64,000 bases of DNA, taken from positions 1 to 64,000 of the forward strand of contig NZ_AYYQ01000031.1 of the NCBI RefSeq assembly GCF_001435995.1, in the 5' to 3' direction. This DNA comes from Apilactobacillus ozensis DSM 23829 = JCM 17196. Its GTDB lineage: Bacteria > Bacillota > Bacilli > Lactobacillales > Lactobacillaceae. Made by a program: the position numbers and the translations under genes. The notes under the pieces were generated by a model. It was not told where the DNA came from, searched no databases, and saw only the letters and a list, made by a program, of their open reading frames with translations. This document shows, one piece after another, positions 1 through 10,499 of this stretch (its first letter is position 1; each line of letters starts with the position of its first letter).

Positions 1-53
1 AGAAAAACTAGGATACCAATCTCCAAATCAATATTTGGGATTAATATCCTAGT
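1..53 (-). terminator. Terminator after the carA*/carB* operon
   Basis: Read on the minus strand, a long imperfect hairpin (arms about 8-29 and 32-53, starting ACTAGGATA and ending TATCCTAGT, with G-U pairs in the middle) is followed directly by TTTTTCT at 7-1. It lies about 43 bases after the carB-like stop codon. This fits an intrinsic terminator ending the ebsA-fhs-lspA-rluD-pyrR-carA-carB transcript. Confidence 0.7.
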
Positions 54-96
54 AAATGTTGTCCAACTTTTGGGGTTCACATCAGATTTGCTTTTT

Positions 97-2598
97 TTAT
101 TTAATTTCATTAAAAGAAATTCTAGCCCCTACTTCTTGGGAGCTATCACCATATTTTTTATTAATACGTAACTGTTTGAATGGAAAATTAGCTTGCATAT
201 TAAATACTTTGCTAACTTTTAAATTGTTAATATTATTTTTCAATTCCAATTCGTCTAACTTATTAGTATAAAATTTTACTAACTCACGAATCCAATTAAT
301 ACCAGTAGCATGACTCATGAAAATAGTCTCTGTTAATCTAAGTGGACGAATTCCTACGTATTCAGACATTCCATCTTCTTTATTAAATAAAATCTGCACT
401 AAGCCAATCCAATTCGACTTAGAAATGCAATTTTTGGATATTTTGATGTCTTTAGCCAGTTGATCATCATTAATAAAGAATGGTATCTGATAGTTGGTAA
501 TAAAATTAATATCACCATTGGATTTATTATTAATTAACTTTTCAGTAGTGATAAAGTAACTACTTTGCTGTGTAACAAAAAAGTTAAGAGCATATGTCAC
601 CTTTTTAGGTAACATTACACCAGTTTCTTGGTCTGGTGGTAGTATTTGGACATTTAAATTTTGATTCTTTTTAATTTCTTTCATCAAGTAGTGACGATTT
701 CCCGGAACGAACACTCTAACTGGTTTTTCAGTTCTGATAATATTTAAAATGTCACCTAGCTGAATTGGCTCGATATAACGTTTATCGCTCAGATTAGGAT
801 TTAGAGATAATGAATTTGGATTATTATTTATAATAATAGTTTTATATCCCACTTCTCTTAATTGAATTAAAATTTCTGCGGTATAATAATCAGCTGCCGT
901 ATTAGGGCCCAATTTATTACCCCCACGACCAATTACTAAAGCCGTTTTACTTGAGAATTGACTAGATTCATTTTCAATTTCATAACTACTATAAAAAGAA
1001 AGAATATTTTCGTCGAATTCACCAGCTGAAGGCTCAATCATTTTGTACGTTGGAACAGACTTTGCTTGCATAGATAATTTCTTAATATAATCAATTGGTA
1101 CATCCCAAGTTTCAGACATCATCCCATCTCCAAAACCATTTTGATGAGCTGCTTCAATTGTTTCTAATTTTAAGGGATGATTAATGATTTTTTCTTCAGT
1201 AATTAAAAGTTGCTTTAATTTATAAAAATAAAATTGGTCGATTTTAGTTAATTCAGTTAAATCTTCAACTTGATACCCTCGACGAATAGCTTCAATTAAA
1301 ACTAAAAATCGATTTATTTGGGGATGAATCAATTGACTAATTAATTCATCATTAGAAATCTCACGCATGCTAGGTAAAATATCTTTAGGACTAAACTGCG
1401 AACTACGCAACGCTTTAAGCATTGCTTCTTCTACACTACGCCCGACACCAATAGTCGAACCAACTGACTTCATGATAGTATTTAAATGTTCATCCGCATT
1501 TTTTACATTTTCAAATGGCCAAACAGGCATTTTAACCACAACATGGTCAATTGTAGGCTCCATAATTGCCGTTAAACGGTGGTATTCTGCTGGTAATTCA
1601 ACTTTCCTTAAATTAACGCCTAAATACAACAGTGTGGTTACATATTGTAAGGGGTATCCGGTAGCTCTTTCGACCAATGCCATATTACGATTATAATTTA
1701 AATTTATTTTAGTAATGAAATAATTACCGTCACTAGAGTCTAAAGCAAATTCTACATGACAAGACCCCACTACTTGTAAAAATTCCATTATTTTAAACGT
1801 AGCATTACGAAGAGCCTGATACTCAGGGTCAGTTAATGTTTGAATTGGTGCTACGACAATGGAATCGCCTGAATGAATACCAACTGGGTCAATATCTTCT
1901 AAACCAGATATCAGTATCTTAGTATCTTCACTGTCACGCACACCAACCATTTCAATTTGTTTATATCCTACAACACTTTTTTCAATAGCACATTTATTGA
2001 CAGATGAATTATTAAATCCATCAACCAAAGCATCGGATAATGATTCTGAATTTTGACATATTTGTCTATGGGTATTTTCATGTGCAGCAATTGACTTAAC
2101 AATAACTGGAAACCCAATTTCTCTAACAATGGAGAAAGCTTCATGTTCAGAAGAAACAATATCAGATGGAACCACTGGTTCATTAACAGTCCTTATCACT
2201 TTTTTTATATGGTATGGATTATTAATCATTTTAAGTGCTTTATCATTCATACCCAGCAGCTGAACGTTATGATCCTTCAAAAAACCGCTTGTAACCAGGC
2301 TTTGGGCTACGTTAATGGCCTTTAACCCACCTAATGTTGCAATGATAGCATCAGGCTTTACGTTTTCTATAATTTTTTTAACATTTTTGACATTAACTTC
2401 AATTGTATATACATATTTATTTTTAATAGCACTAGCAGTTAATGAGAAGGGATTATTATCAATAATAAAAGTTTTAATATGATGCTTTTGAAAAAGTAAG
2501 GCCGTTTCAAATGATGCATTATCTAATTCGTTTTCTTGTCCAATTTTAGAAGGACCACCGCCTAAAATTAATACTTTTTTTATATCTTTATTTAACAT
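97..2598 (-). CDS. Diverged, shortened carbamoyl-phosphate synthase large-subunit-like protein (probable pseudoenzyme)
   Basis: 833 aa, against about 1,060 for normal CarB. The first half is clearly CarB: an N-terminal subdomain (GGGPSKIG at 13-20), GIHSGDSIVVAP at 240-251 and ATGYP near 312. However, the ATP-lid loop normally containing TMGGSGGG is replaced by AAHENTHR (171-178), and the catalytic E-x-N-P-R is K-x-N-L-N (297-301). The second half (from 551) keeps only the N-terminal subdomain and a remnant. The second ATP-grasp core and the C-terminal MGS-like allosteric domain are missing, so about 280 residues stand where about 520 are expected. The frame is uninterrupted. The ribosome binding site AAAGGAGATAA overlaps the end of the carA-like gene, which suggests translational coupling. 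Known CarB makes carbamoyl phosphate from bicarbonate, ammonia and 2 ATP; I infer this protein cannot. Another role, perhaps regulatory, is possible. The homology is certain; the function is unknown. Confidence 0.85.
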   Translation of the reverse strand: MLNKDIKKVLILGGGPSKIGQENELDNASFETALLFQKHHIKTFIIDNNPFSLTASAIKNKYVYTIEVNVKNVKKIIENVKPDAIIATLGGLKAINVAQSLVTSGFLKDHNVQLLGMNDKALKMINNPYHIKKVIRTVNEPVVPSDIVSSEHEAFSIVREIGFPVIVKSIAAHENTHRQICQNSESLSDALVDGFNNSSVNKCAIEKSVVGYKQIEMVGVRDSEDTKILISGLEDIDPVGIHSGDSIVVAPIQTLTDPEYQALRNATFKIMEFLQVVGSCHVEFALDSSDGNYFITKINLNYNRNMALVERATGYPLQYVTTLLYLGVNLRKVELPAEYHRLTAIMEPTIDHVVVKMPVWPFENVKNADEHLNTIMKSVGSTIGVGRSVEEAMLKALRSSQFSPKDILPSMREISNDELISQLIHPQINRFLVLIEAIRRGYQVEDLTELTKIDQFYFYKLKQLLITEEKIINHPLKLETIEAAHQNGFGDGMMSETWDVPIDYIKKLSMQAKSVPTYKMIEPSAGEFDENILSFYSSYEIENESSQFSSKTALVIGRGGNKLGPNTAADYYTAEILIQLREVGYKTIIINNNPNSLSLNPNLSDKRYIEPIQLGDILNIIRTEKPVRVFVPGNRHYLMKEIKKNQNLNVQILPPDQETGVMLPKKVTYALNFFVTQQSSYFITTEKLINNKSNGDINFITNYQIPFFINDDQLAKDIKISKNCISKSNWIGLVQILFNKEDGMSEYVGIRPLRLTETIFMSHATGINWIRELVKFYTNKLDELELKNNINNLKVSKVFNMQANFPFKQLRINKKYGDSSQEVGARISFNEIK

Positions 2599-2605
2599 TT
2601 TAGAG

Positions 2606-3679
2606 TTATCTCCTTTGTGAGCTAACGTTTTCTAAAAATTCATCGTATAAATCAACACTATCAATAGGACCAGGACCACCATCTGGCGAAAACTGAATAG
2701 AAAACGAAGGATAATCACGATGTCTAATACCTTGCACAGTTTTATTAATCAAATCAACATATGTCACAATCAGATTATCATGACTAATTGATTTAGGGTC
2801 AACTGCATATCCTTGACTTTGTGAAGCGTAAATCACTTTATTTGTAATGATTTGTTTAATGGGATGATTACTTCCATGATGTTCAATGTCCATTTGATAA
2901 ATTTTGGCACCATTAGCCAAGGCAAATAATTCATGGCCTAACCCCATACCAAAAATAGGAACACTTTTTTGAATTGTACGAATCATATCTAACACTGATT
3001 CCGGCAAATTAAGTGGTGAACCTGGCCCAGTAGATAGTACAATTCCATCAGGATCTAAGTCCATAATTTCTTTACTGCTAGTATTCCAAGGCATAACTGT
3101 AACATTACAATGACGTTCTGAAAGTTGTCTTAAAATGCTATATTTTAGGCCAAAGTCAATGACAATAATATTATATCCATCCCCAGGATTAGGAAAAGGA
3201 GCTTTTGTAGAAACTTGATCTACTTGTTGATTAGTTAAAACTGAAGCGTTTAACTGGTCATAAGCGTGTTCATCATCCATATCTACAATGCTACCTTTCA
3301 TGGAGCCTTTGATTCTAATGTGACGAGCTAATTCTCTAGTATCAATCCCAGCAATTCCAGGAATGTTATTTTGCTTCAAAAACTTATCGATTGACAAGTT
3401 TCCTAAACGATTAGTAGAAATATTAGAATATTCTTTTGCAATTACGCCTTTAGCGTTAGTTACGATTGATTCAAAGCTCTTATGATTAATACCAGTATTT
3501 CCAATTGATGGCTGAGTAAAAACAATAATTTGATTGTGGTATATCTGGTTAGTAATAACCTCTTGATATCCTAACATATTTGAATTTATGATTACTTCTC
3601 CTGTTGTAGTAGCTTCTGAACCAAAGCTTACACCTTTATATGAAGCGCCATCTTCTAATATTAAATAACGAGTTGTCAT
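2606..3679 (-). CDS. Diverged carbamoyl-phosphate synthase small-subunit-like protein lacking the glutaminase triad
   Basis: 357 aa, near the usual CarA length. The N-terminal CarA domain (about 1-150, including MLGYQEV near 35 and GNTGIN) and a C-terminal class I glutamine amidotransferase fold (about 168-350) are recognisable. The nucleophile elbow, normally GICLGHQ, reads GMGLGHE: the catalytic Cys is Gly246 (codon at 2942-2944, GGG). The other two triad residues, His and Glu in QFHPE, are Ser331 and Asp333 (QFSPD). All three catalytic residues are therefore gone while the surrounding fold motifs (STGPGSP, GSNHPI, PGPID) remain. An AAGGAG site precedes the ATG. It lies 42 bases after pyrR and directly before the carB-like gene. 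I infer it cannot hydrolyse glutamine. It may still bind its partner or a ligand. Confidence 0.87.
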   Translation of the reverse strand: MTTRYLILEDGASYKGVSFGSEATTTGEVIINSNMLGYQEVITNQIYHNQIIVFTQPSIGNTGINHKSFESIVTNAKGVIAKEYSNISTNRLGNLSIDKFLKQNNIPGIAGIDTRELARHIRIKGSMKGSIVDMDDEHAYDQLNASVLTNQQVDQVSTKAPFPNPGDGYNIIVIDFGLKYSILRQLSERHCNVTVMPWNTSSKEIMDLDPDGIVLSTGPGSPLNLPESVLDMIRTIQKSVPIFGMGLGHELFALANGAKIYQMDIEHHGSNHPIKQIITNKVIYASQSQGYAVDPKSISHDNLIVTYVDLINKTVQGIRHRDYPSFSIQFSPDGGPGPIDSVDLYDEFLENVSSQRR

Positions 3680-3721
3680 TACTATTCAGCCTATCTCCTT
3701 AATGAATTTAAATTGATAACT

Positions 3722-5190
<1,469 letters not shown>

Positions 5191-5206
5191 ATATTATATA
5201 TCCATC

Positions 5207-5659
5207 CTAGTTATTTTCTTCTTTTATAAATCCAATAAAAATAAATACAAAGCCTACCGTCAAACAAGCATCCGCAAAGTTAAAAATTGGAAAATTAATA
5301 AAGTTTAGTTGAAACATGTCTACTACAAAGCTATGGAAGATTCGGTCAATAAAATTACCAATTGTGCCAGCTAAAACTATTGATAAGCCTAGTTGGAGCA
5401 TTAAATTATGCTTCGATTTAATCCAAAAATAGATAATCGCTACGATTGCTAAAACACTGATAACATAAAAAAACACTTGTTTACCTTCTAATATGCTCCA
5501 AGCAGCTCCAGTATTTTGTAAATACGTTAGTGAAACGCCTGGTATAAAAGAAATCGATGTTCCTAGATCTATATTGTTAACTATCCAAAATTTAATCAAC
5601 TGGTCAATTCCAATTAAAGCTATACATAAAAAAATTAACAAAATTGGCATTAAATTCAA
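5207..5659 (-). CDS. lspA: Lipoprotein signal peptidase (signal peptidase II)
   Basis: 150 aa with four hydrophobic segments (about 5-25, 62-82, 88-105, 125-146), as in LspA. It cleaves prolipoprotein signal peptides before the lipid-modified cysteine in the membrane. The NTGAAWSILEG motif (49-59) and the two catalytic aspartates, in VVDM (Asp114) and NFAD (Asp130), are present. It lies 8 bases after fhs and is presumably in the same transcript. Confidence 0.96.
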   Translation of the reverse strand: MNLMPILLIFLCIALIGIDQLIKFWIVNNIDLGTSISFIPGVSLTYLQNTGAAWSILEGKQVFFYVISVLAIVAIIYFWIKSKHNLMLQLGLSIVLAGTIGNFIDRIFHSFVVDMFQLNFINFPIFNFADACLTVGFVFIFIGFIKEENN

Positions 5660-5667
5660 TTCTCCTC

Positions 5668-7326
5668 TTAAAATAAACCAGTTATTTTACCATCATTATC
5701 GATATCCATATCTAACGCAGCAGGATGACTTGGTAAACCAGGCATAGTTAATACTTTACCTGTCAATGCAACAATGAATCCAGCCCCTAATTTAGGCTGA
5801 AATTCTCTAACATGAATTGTAAAGTCATTAGGAGCACCTAATTTTTTAGCATCATCAGTAAATGAATATTGATTTTTAGCTACACAAATTGGCAATTTAT
5901 TCCAGCCACGTTTGCGATAATTTTTTAGTTGACGTTGGGCTTTACCACTTAATTCAACTTTATTACCACCATAAATGTTAGTAACAATTTTAGTTAGCTT
6001 GTCCAAAATATCATCATCTTGATTATAAAGAGGCTTGAACTCAGCTTTTTGATCACAAGTATTTACTAGTTCACTAGCCAATTCAGTTGCACCAGCGCCA
6101 CCCTTAGCCCAAACATCAGCTAAGATGCCTTTGACGTTATGTTCAGATATATAATCTTTTAAGGCTTGTATTTCTGATGGAGTATCGCTAACAAATTTAT
6201 TGATAGCTACTACTACTGGCTTTCCATATTGTTTCATATTTTCAATATGACGACCTAAGTTATCAGCACCTTTTTTCAATGCTGTAACATTTTCTTTATC
6301 TAGTTCGTCTTTGCTTACGCCACCATTTAATTTTAAAGCTCTGACAGTTGCTACGATGACAACACTATCAGGCATTTTACCAATTTTAGGTGCGGTAATG
6401 TCTAAGAATTTTTCACCACCTAAATCAGCCCCAAAACCAGCTTCAGTAATAGTATAATCAGCTGATTTTAATGCTGCTTTAGTTGCTAAAATACTATTAC
6501 AGCCATGAGCAATGTTGGCAAATGGTCCACCATGTACAAAAGCAGGTGTATGTTCCAAGGTCTGTACTAAGTTAGGTTTTAAGGCATCTTTTAATAGTAA
6601 AGCTAAAGCACCAGTCACACCTAAATCTTTAACGGTTACCGGTTGTTTATCGTAGGTATAGCCTATTAAAATTTTACTAATTCTTTGTTTTAAATCTGAT
6701 AAATTTTTACTTAGGCATAAAATAGCCATTAATTCACTAGCAACCGTAATATCAAAGCCATCTTGTCTAGGAGTACCTGAGGTTCTGCCACCTAATCCAA
6801 TGACTACTTGTCTTAGTTCACGGTCATTTATATCTAACACTCTTTTCCAAGTGATTTGACGAGGATCTAAATTTAGTTTGTTACCATGTTGAATGTGATT
6901 ATCAATTAAAGCAGATAAGGTATTATGTGCCTCGGTCAGAGCTGAAAAATCTCCTGTAAAGAAAAGATTAATGTCTTCCATTGGTGCAACTTGAGCATAT
7001 CCACCACCAGTTGCGCCACCTTTAATACCCATTACTGGTCCTAAGGAAGGTTCTCTTAAGGCAATTGCACATTTTTTATTAATATGTTTAAATGCATCCC
7101 CCAAACCAATTGTTAAAGTTGTTTTACCCTCACCAGCTGCAGTTGGATTAATTGAGGTAACTAGAATCAATTTATGATTAGCTGGAATGTCAGCATCACT
7201 ATAATCAACTTTAGCTTTATAGTTACCATATTGTTCCAAATCTTCATTTTCAATTCCAATTTGATTAGCAACCTTAGTTATATGTTCGAGATTAGCATTT
7301 TGTGAAATTTCAATATCTGTTTTCAT
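5668..7326 (-). CDS. fhs: Formate-tetrahydrofolate ligase
   Basis: 552 aa, the normal length. It makes 10-formyl-THF from formate, THF and ATP, feeding purine synthesis and initiator tRNA formylation (fmt is at 53517). A P-loop-like GEGKTT is near 66-71, and the [33 protein letters not shown] and [10 protein letters not shown] blocks are all intact. It follows the ebsA-like gene by 29 bases and leads into lspA. Confidence 0.97.
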   Translation of the reverse strand: MKTDIEISQNANLEHITKVANQIGIENEDLEQYGNYKAKVDYSDADIPANHKLILVTSINPTAAGEGKTTLTIGLGDAFKHINKKCAIALREPSLGPVMGIKGGATGGGYAQVAPMEDINLFFTGDFSALTEAHNTLSALIDNHIQHGNKLNLDPRQITWKRVLDINDRELRQVVIGLGGRTSGTPRQDGFDITVASELMAILCLSKNLSDLKQRISKILIGYTYDKQPVTVKDLGVTGALALLLKDALKPNLVQTLEHTPAFVHGGPFANIAHGCNSILATKAALKSADYTITEAGFGADLGGEKFLDITAPKIGKMPDSVVIVATVRALKLNGGVSKDELDKENVTALKKGADNLGRHIENMKQYGKPVVVAINKFVSDTPSEIQALKDYISEHNVKGILADVWAKGGAGATELASELVNTCDQKAEFKPLYNQDDDILDKLTKIVTNIYGGNKVELSGKAQRQLKNYRKRGWNKLPICVAKNQYSFTDDAKKLGAPNDFTIHVREFQPKLGAGFIVALTGKVLTMPGLPSHPAALDMDIDNDGKITGLF

Positions 7327-7355
7327 TAATAATCCACTCCCCTTTACTGAATAAT

Positions 7356-7736
7356 TTACTTGATTAGAGCCAATATTTCAATAATAGAATTCGATGGGAG
7401 TAAATATTCGTGCTTTTTTCCTTTAAACACGAACGAAATCTTTCTTTTCGATGCATTTAAATCGGTTATTTCGTCTAATTTCATTTGATGCCCTTGTGGA
7501 TTTAAGATAGTACTAATAATCAAGAAGTTATCATTAATACTTATTTTTCTGAAAAAAATTCCACACCAGGTAAAAAAAACAAAAGCAATGAAAAACATTA
7601 GTGTAATCCATTGAAAATGGGTTACTTCAAGCCAAAAAATTAGTCCAATAAAAAATAAAACAACTACCCAGCTCCAATATATGAGCGAAGTAAGTAAATC
7701 TGGCTGATATAAAAAACTTCTTTTTTGCGGTATCAT
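7356..7736 (-). CDS. EbsA-like small membrane protein
   Basis: 126 aa. Two adjacent transmembrane segments (about 17-40 and 43-62) are followed by a roughly 60-residue cytoplasmic PH-like tail ending [14 protein letters not shown]. This matches the EbsA-type proteins of lactobacilli and enterococci, which usually sit beside an RNase HI-like gene as here. No biochemical function is established that I know of. It is divergent from the RNase HI-like gene with a 38-base gap. A TATAAT (7788-7783, minus) inside the neighbour's start region could be its -10 element and would drive the whole fhs-to-carB transcript. Confidence 0.7.
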   Translation of the reverse strand: MIPQKRSFLYQPDLLTSLIYWSWVVVLFFIGLIFWLEVTHFQWITLMFFIAFVFFTWCGIFFRKISINDNFLIISTILNPQGHQMKLDEITDLNASKRKISFVFKGKKHEYLLPSNSIIEILALIK

Positions 7737-7774
7737 ATTTTACATTACACATCCTTTCGATTGGAGATATTAAC

Positions 7775-8164
7775 ATGATTAAATTATACACCGATGCAGC
7801 TACTATGAATATTTCTGGAAAAAGTGCGGCTGGTATTTTAATTATTATAGATGGTAAACAACACCAAATAAAAGCCCCATTAGAAGCTACAGATAATCAT
7901 TCAGCTGAATTTGAAGCTTGTAGCTTAGGATTTAAACTATTAGATCAATACCGTTCATCTAAAGAAATCGTTTGCTATTATACTGATAGTAAAATTGTCT
8001 ATCAAAGTTTAGAAAAAAACTATGCCAAACACTATCAGTCACAAGTAGATGCAATCAAATTATCTCAAGCAAAATATCAAATAGTTATTAATAATTGGAT
8101 TCCTGATAAAAAAAATGAAGGTGCCCACAAATTAGCACAGCAGGCCCTTCATAAATTTTACTAA
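7775..8164 (+). CDS. RNase HI-like protein (YpdQ type)
   Basis: 129 aa RNase H fold: YTDAA at the start (Asp6), FEAC near 48-51 (Glu), YYTDSK near 69-74 (Asp) and NEGAHKLAQQAL near the C-terminus. In active RNase HI the last motif carries a fourth catalytic Asp (the D of ADELA); here it is His. The substrate-binding basic protrusion is also short. It resembles the YpdQ-type proteins, for which RNase H activity is doubtful. The start is ATG with GGAG 9 bases upstream. Its stop overlaps the 3' end of the convergent oxidoreductase by 4 bases. Confidence 0.85.
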   Translation: MIKLYTDAATMNISGKSAAGILIIIDGKQHQIKAPLEATDNHSAEFEACSLGFKLLDQYRSSKEIVCYYTDSKIVYQSLEKNYAKHYQSQVDAIKLSQAKYQIVINNWIPDKKNEGAHKLAQQALHKFY

Positions 8165-9282
8165 TTATTTTTTTTAATATAGTTATTAATTGGTTTTCTA
8201 AGCTCTTCTAAATTGTCTCGATTAATTCCTAGAGCAATTTCAGATAATATTTTACCCATGATTGGACCGGTTGTTAGTCCAGATGAGCCTAATCCGCCCC
8301 CAACTAGGATGTTATCATAATCAGGAACACTGCCAAAGTAAGGTGCAAAATCAGAAGTATATGCTCTAGTCCCTATTTTCACCTTAATGATATTTTCTTC
8401 ACTAATATTATCAACAACGTTTTTAGCGCTATTTAATAAATCATCAATAATTTCATGACTTGGTTCTAAATCAAAACCTTTGTCATTTTCATGGGTAGCC
8501 CCAATTATTACTCGACCATTACTAAATGGGATGAAATCACGTTCACCTTCAGGCATGAGTACAGGCATATCTTGAGTTTCTTGATTATAGTCAGTATTTA
8601 AGGACAACTCTATAAGTTGTCCTTTTTGTGGCCTTACATCCACTTCAAATGGCAAATTGGACAAAGTTTCTTTCATCCAAGCTCCAGTGGTTACAATAAT
8701 TTTATCATAATGTTGGACATTACCATTTCCGTCAATTATATTGCCATCTATATTAATGCTTACTCTTTGTGAAACTACATTTAAATTAACCTTTTTAGCA
8801 ATATTAATTAATTTATTAACGTATTTATCGCCATCAATTTTAGCTCCGCCAGATACAAAAACACCTGGTAATGCATGACTTATAATAGGGATGCATTGTT
8901 TAACTTCATCGTCAGTTAATTTGATTACTTGCCCCATTGTTTTAGCCTCAGCATGCCTGCTAACCGCTAAATCATACAATTCATTGACATCTTCAATATT
9001 ATCTCTAGTGACAATAGTTCCACTTTGATTATATATATCGCTAGACATATTAGTTTCTTGAGCGATATCAAATAAAGTTTTAGCACCATAACGGGCCAAG
9101 TTATACCATTTTTTATTTCTACGTTTAGAAAGCCATGGAGATATAATTCCAGCAGCGGCTTTAGTAGCTTGACCGACTCCATAATCATACATAGTAACCT
9201 GAACGTCGTCGCTTACTTTACTTAGATAATATGCACAAGTAGACCCTACTATGCCGCCACCAATAATTGCTACTTTTTTCAT
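8161..9282 (-). CDS. FAD-dependent amino-acid oxidase/dehydrogenase (DadA/ThiO family)
   Basis: 373 aa. An N-terminal dinucleotide-binding motif GGGIVGSTCAYYL (8-20), RPQKGQLIEL mid-protein and a C-terminal second FAD contact (VGGGLGSSGLTTGP near 327-340) identify the DAO family (D-amino-acid dehydrogenase, glycine oxidase). The substrate cannot be fixed from sequence. No thi genes are adjacent, so a ThiO role is unsupported. A GTG-type overlap with the neighbours is absent; only the 3' end overlaps the convergent gene. Confidence 0.85.
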   Translation of the reverse strand: MKKVAIIGGGIVGSTCAYYLSKVSDDVQVTMYDYGVGQATKAAAGIISPWLSKRRNKKWYNLARYGAKTLFDIAQETNMSSDIYNQSGTIVTRDNIEDVNELYDLAVSRHAEAKTMGQVIKLTDDEVKQCIPIISHALPGVFVSGGAKIDGDKYVNKLINIAKKVNLNVVSQRVSINIDGNIIDGNGNVQHYDKIIVTTGAWMKETLSNLPFEVDVRPQKGQLIELSLNTDYNQETQDMPVLMPEGERDFIPFSNGRVIIGATHENDKGFDLEPSHEIIDDLLNSAKNVVDNISEENIIKVKIGTRAYTSDFAPYFGSVPDYDNILVGGGLGSSGLTTGPIMGKILSEIALGINRDNLEELRKPINNYIKKNN

Positions 9283-9291
9283 AAAAACACC

Positions 9292-10422
9292 CTATCTAAT
9301 CTTTTTTCCCCAATATTGGAAATAATCTGTTCTTAAGTATCCATTATATAGCTTACGTTTTTTTGTAACTTTTTGACCATAAAATTTTTCAAATTCTAAA
9401 TCGCTAGTTAAAAAGTATTTTGACCAACTAGTAAGTGGCTTAAAGACTTTACCTAAATCTTTATATAATTTTTCAACACTTCTTTTGTCTTCCAAACGTT
9501 CACCATAAGGTGGATTGGAAACCACAACACCATTAATTTTATCAGTCTTAAAATCTTGAACTGCTAGTTGTTTAAATTGAATATCATGAAGTAAACCAGC
9601 TTCTTGAGCATTTATTTTAGCAACATCAATCATATTACCGTCAACATCATAAGCCATAATGTCAACTTCTTTATCATAGTCAGCCTTTAAATCAGCTTCG
9701 TCACGAATTTTTTGTGATAAATCAGCATCTACCCAATCCCATTTTTCACAAGCAAAGTCGCGATTAAATCCAGGTGCAATATTTCTAGCCATCATAGCCG
9801 CTTCGATTGGTAAAGTACCAGAACCACACATAGGATCTAAGAAAGACATATCTGGATACCAATTAGTAAGCATAATTAAGGCAGCTGCCATATTTTCTTT
9901 TAAAGGAGCAGGTCCCTTTGCAACACGATAGCCACGTTTGAATAAACTGTCACCAGTAGTATCTAAAGTTACTATTACATGGTCTTTGTTAATCATTGTT
10001 TCTAATTGATACATGTTACCAGTTTCTGGAAGTCTAGTTCTACGATGATAGAAGTCACTTAATTTACTAACTACTGCTTTTTTAGCAATTGATTGAACAT
10101 CAGGAACACTATGTAGTTTAGAGTTATGTGATCTTCCGTTCATAGGGAATTCTGCATCCATAGGCAATATTTTTTCCCATGGTAGAGCTTTTACTTTTTC
10201 GAATAATTCGTCAAAGGTGTATGCATCAAACTCGCCAACAATAATTTTAATGCGGTCAGCCGTTCTTAACCATAAATTAGCTTTGATTACATCCTCGATT
10301 GTACCTTCAAAACGAACTCTTCCATTTTCGACGTTAGTTTCATATCCTAAGTCTCTCAGTTCTTGACCAACAATACTTTCAATTCCGGCAGCAGCAGTTG
10401 CCATTAACTTAAATTTTTCCAT
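9292..10422 (-). CDS. THUMP-domain 23S rRNA guanine-N2 methyltransferase (RlmL/YpsC family)
   Basis: 376 aa from the ATG at 10422, which has AGGAG 5 bases upstream. An open frame continues upstream to 10521, but that stretch overlaps the rnpB terminator and 3' end and is unlikely to be translated. The THUMP domain covers about 50-155. The SAM-binding LDPMCGSGT is near 194 and the catalytic NPPYGERL near 305. The family methylates a guanine in 23S rRNA. The neighbourhood rnpB-gpsB-ypsA is the same as around ypsC in Bacillus. Confidence 0.93.
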   Translation of the reverse strand: MEKFKLMATAAAGIESIVGQELRDLGYETNVENGRVRFEGTIEDVIKANLWLRTADRIKIIVGEFDAYTFDELFEKVKALPWEKILPMDAEFPMNGRSHNSKLHSVPDVQSIAKKAVVSKLSDFYHRRTRLPETGNMYQLETMINKDHVIVTLDTTGDSLFKRGYRVAKGPAPLKENMAAALIMLTNWYPDMSFLDPMCGSGTLPIEAAMMARNIAPGFNRDFACEKWDWVDADLSQKIRDEADLKADYDKEVDIMAYDVDGNMIDVAKINAQEAGLLHDIQFKQLAVQDFKTDKINGVVVSNPPYGERLEDKRSVEKLYKDLGKVFKPLTSWSKYFLTSDLEFEKFYGQKVTKKRKLYNGYLRTDYFQYWGKKIR

Positions 10423-10456
10423 TTTTCTCCTTTTTGATACGTTAGTTTTATTTGTA

Positions 10457-10486
10457 TAAAAAAAGAGTGGAAGAAAACTTCCACTC
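10457..10486 (-). terminator. rnpB terminator
   Basis: On the minus strand, GAGTGGAAG-TTTT-CTTCCACTC (10486-10465) is followed by a T-run down to 10457. It lies 14 bases after the RNase P RNA 3' end and separates it from the methyltransferase gene. Confidence 0.85.
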
Positions 10487-10499
10487 AATTCCCTGAAAA

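Noticed and set aside
1367-1696. 109-codon plus-strand frame opposite the carB-like gene
   Set aside because: Antisense to a clear CarB homologue; no ribosome binding site.
97-3679. Calling the carA/carB-like pair pseudogenes
   Set aside because: Both frames are fully open, both have good ribosome binding sites and coupled spacing, and fold motifs are kept. Loss of activity is likely but decay of the genes is not shown.
3680-3721. PyrR-type attenuator before the carA-like gene
   Set aside because: 42 bases are too few for the antiterminator and terminator stems, and no stem with a T-run is present.
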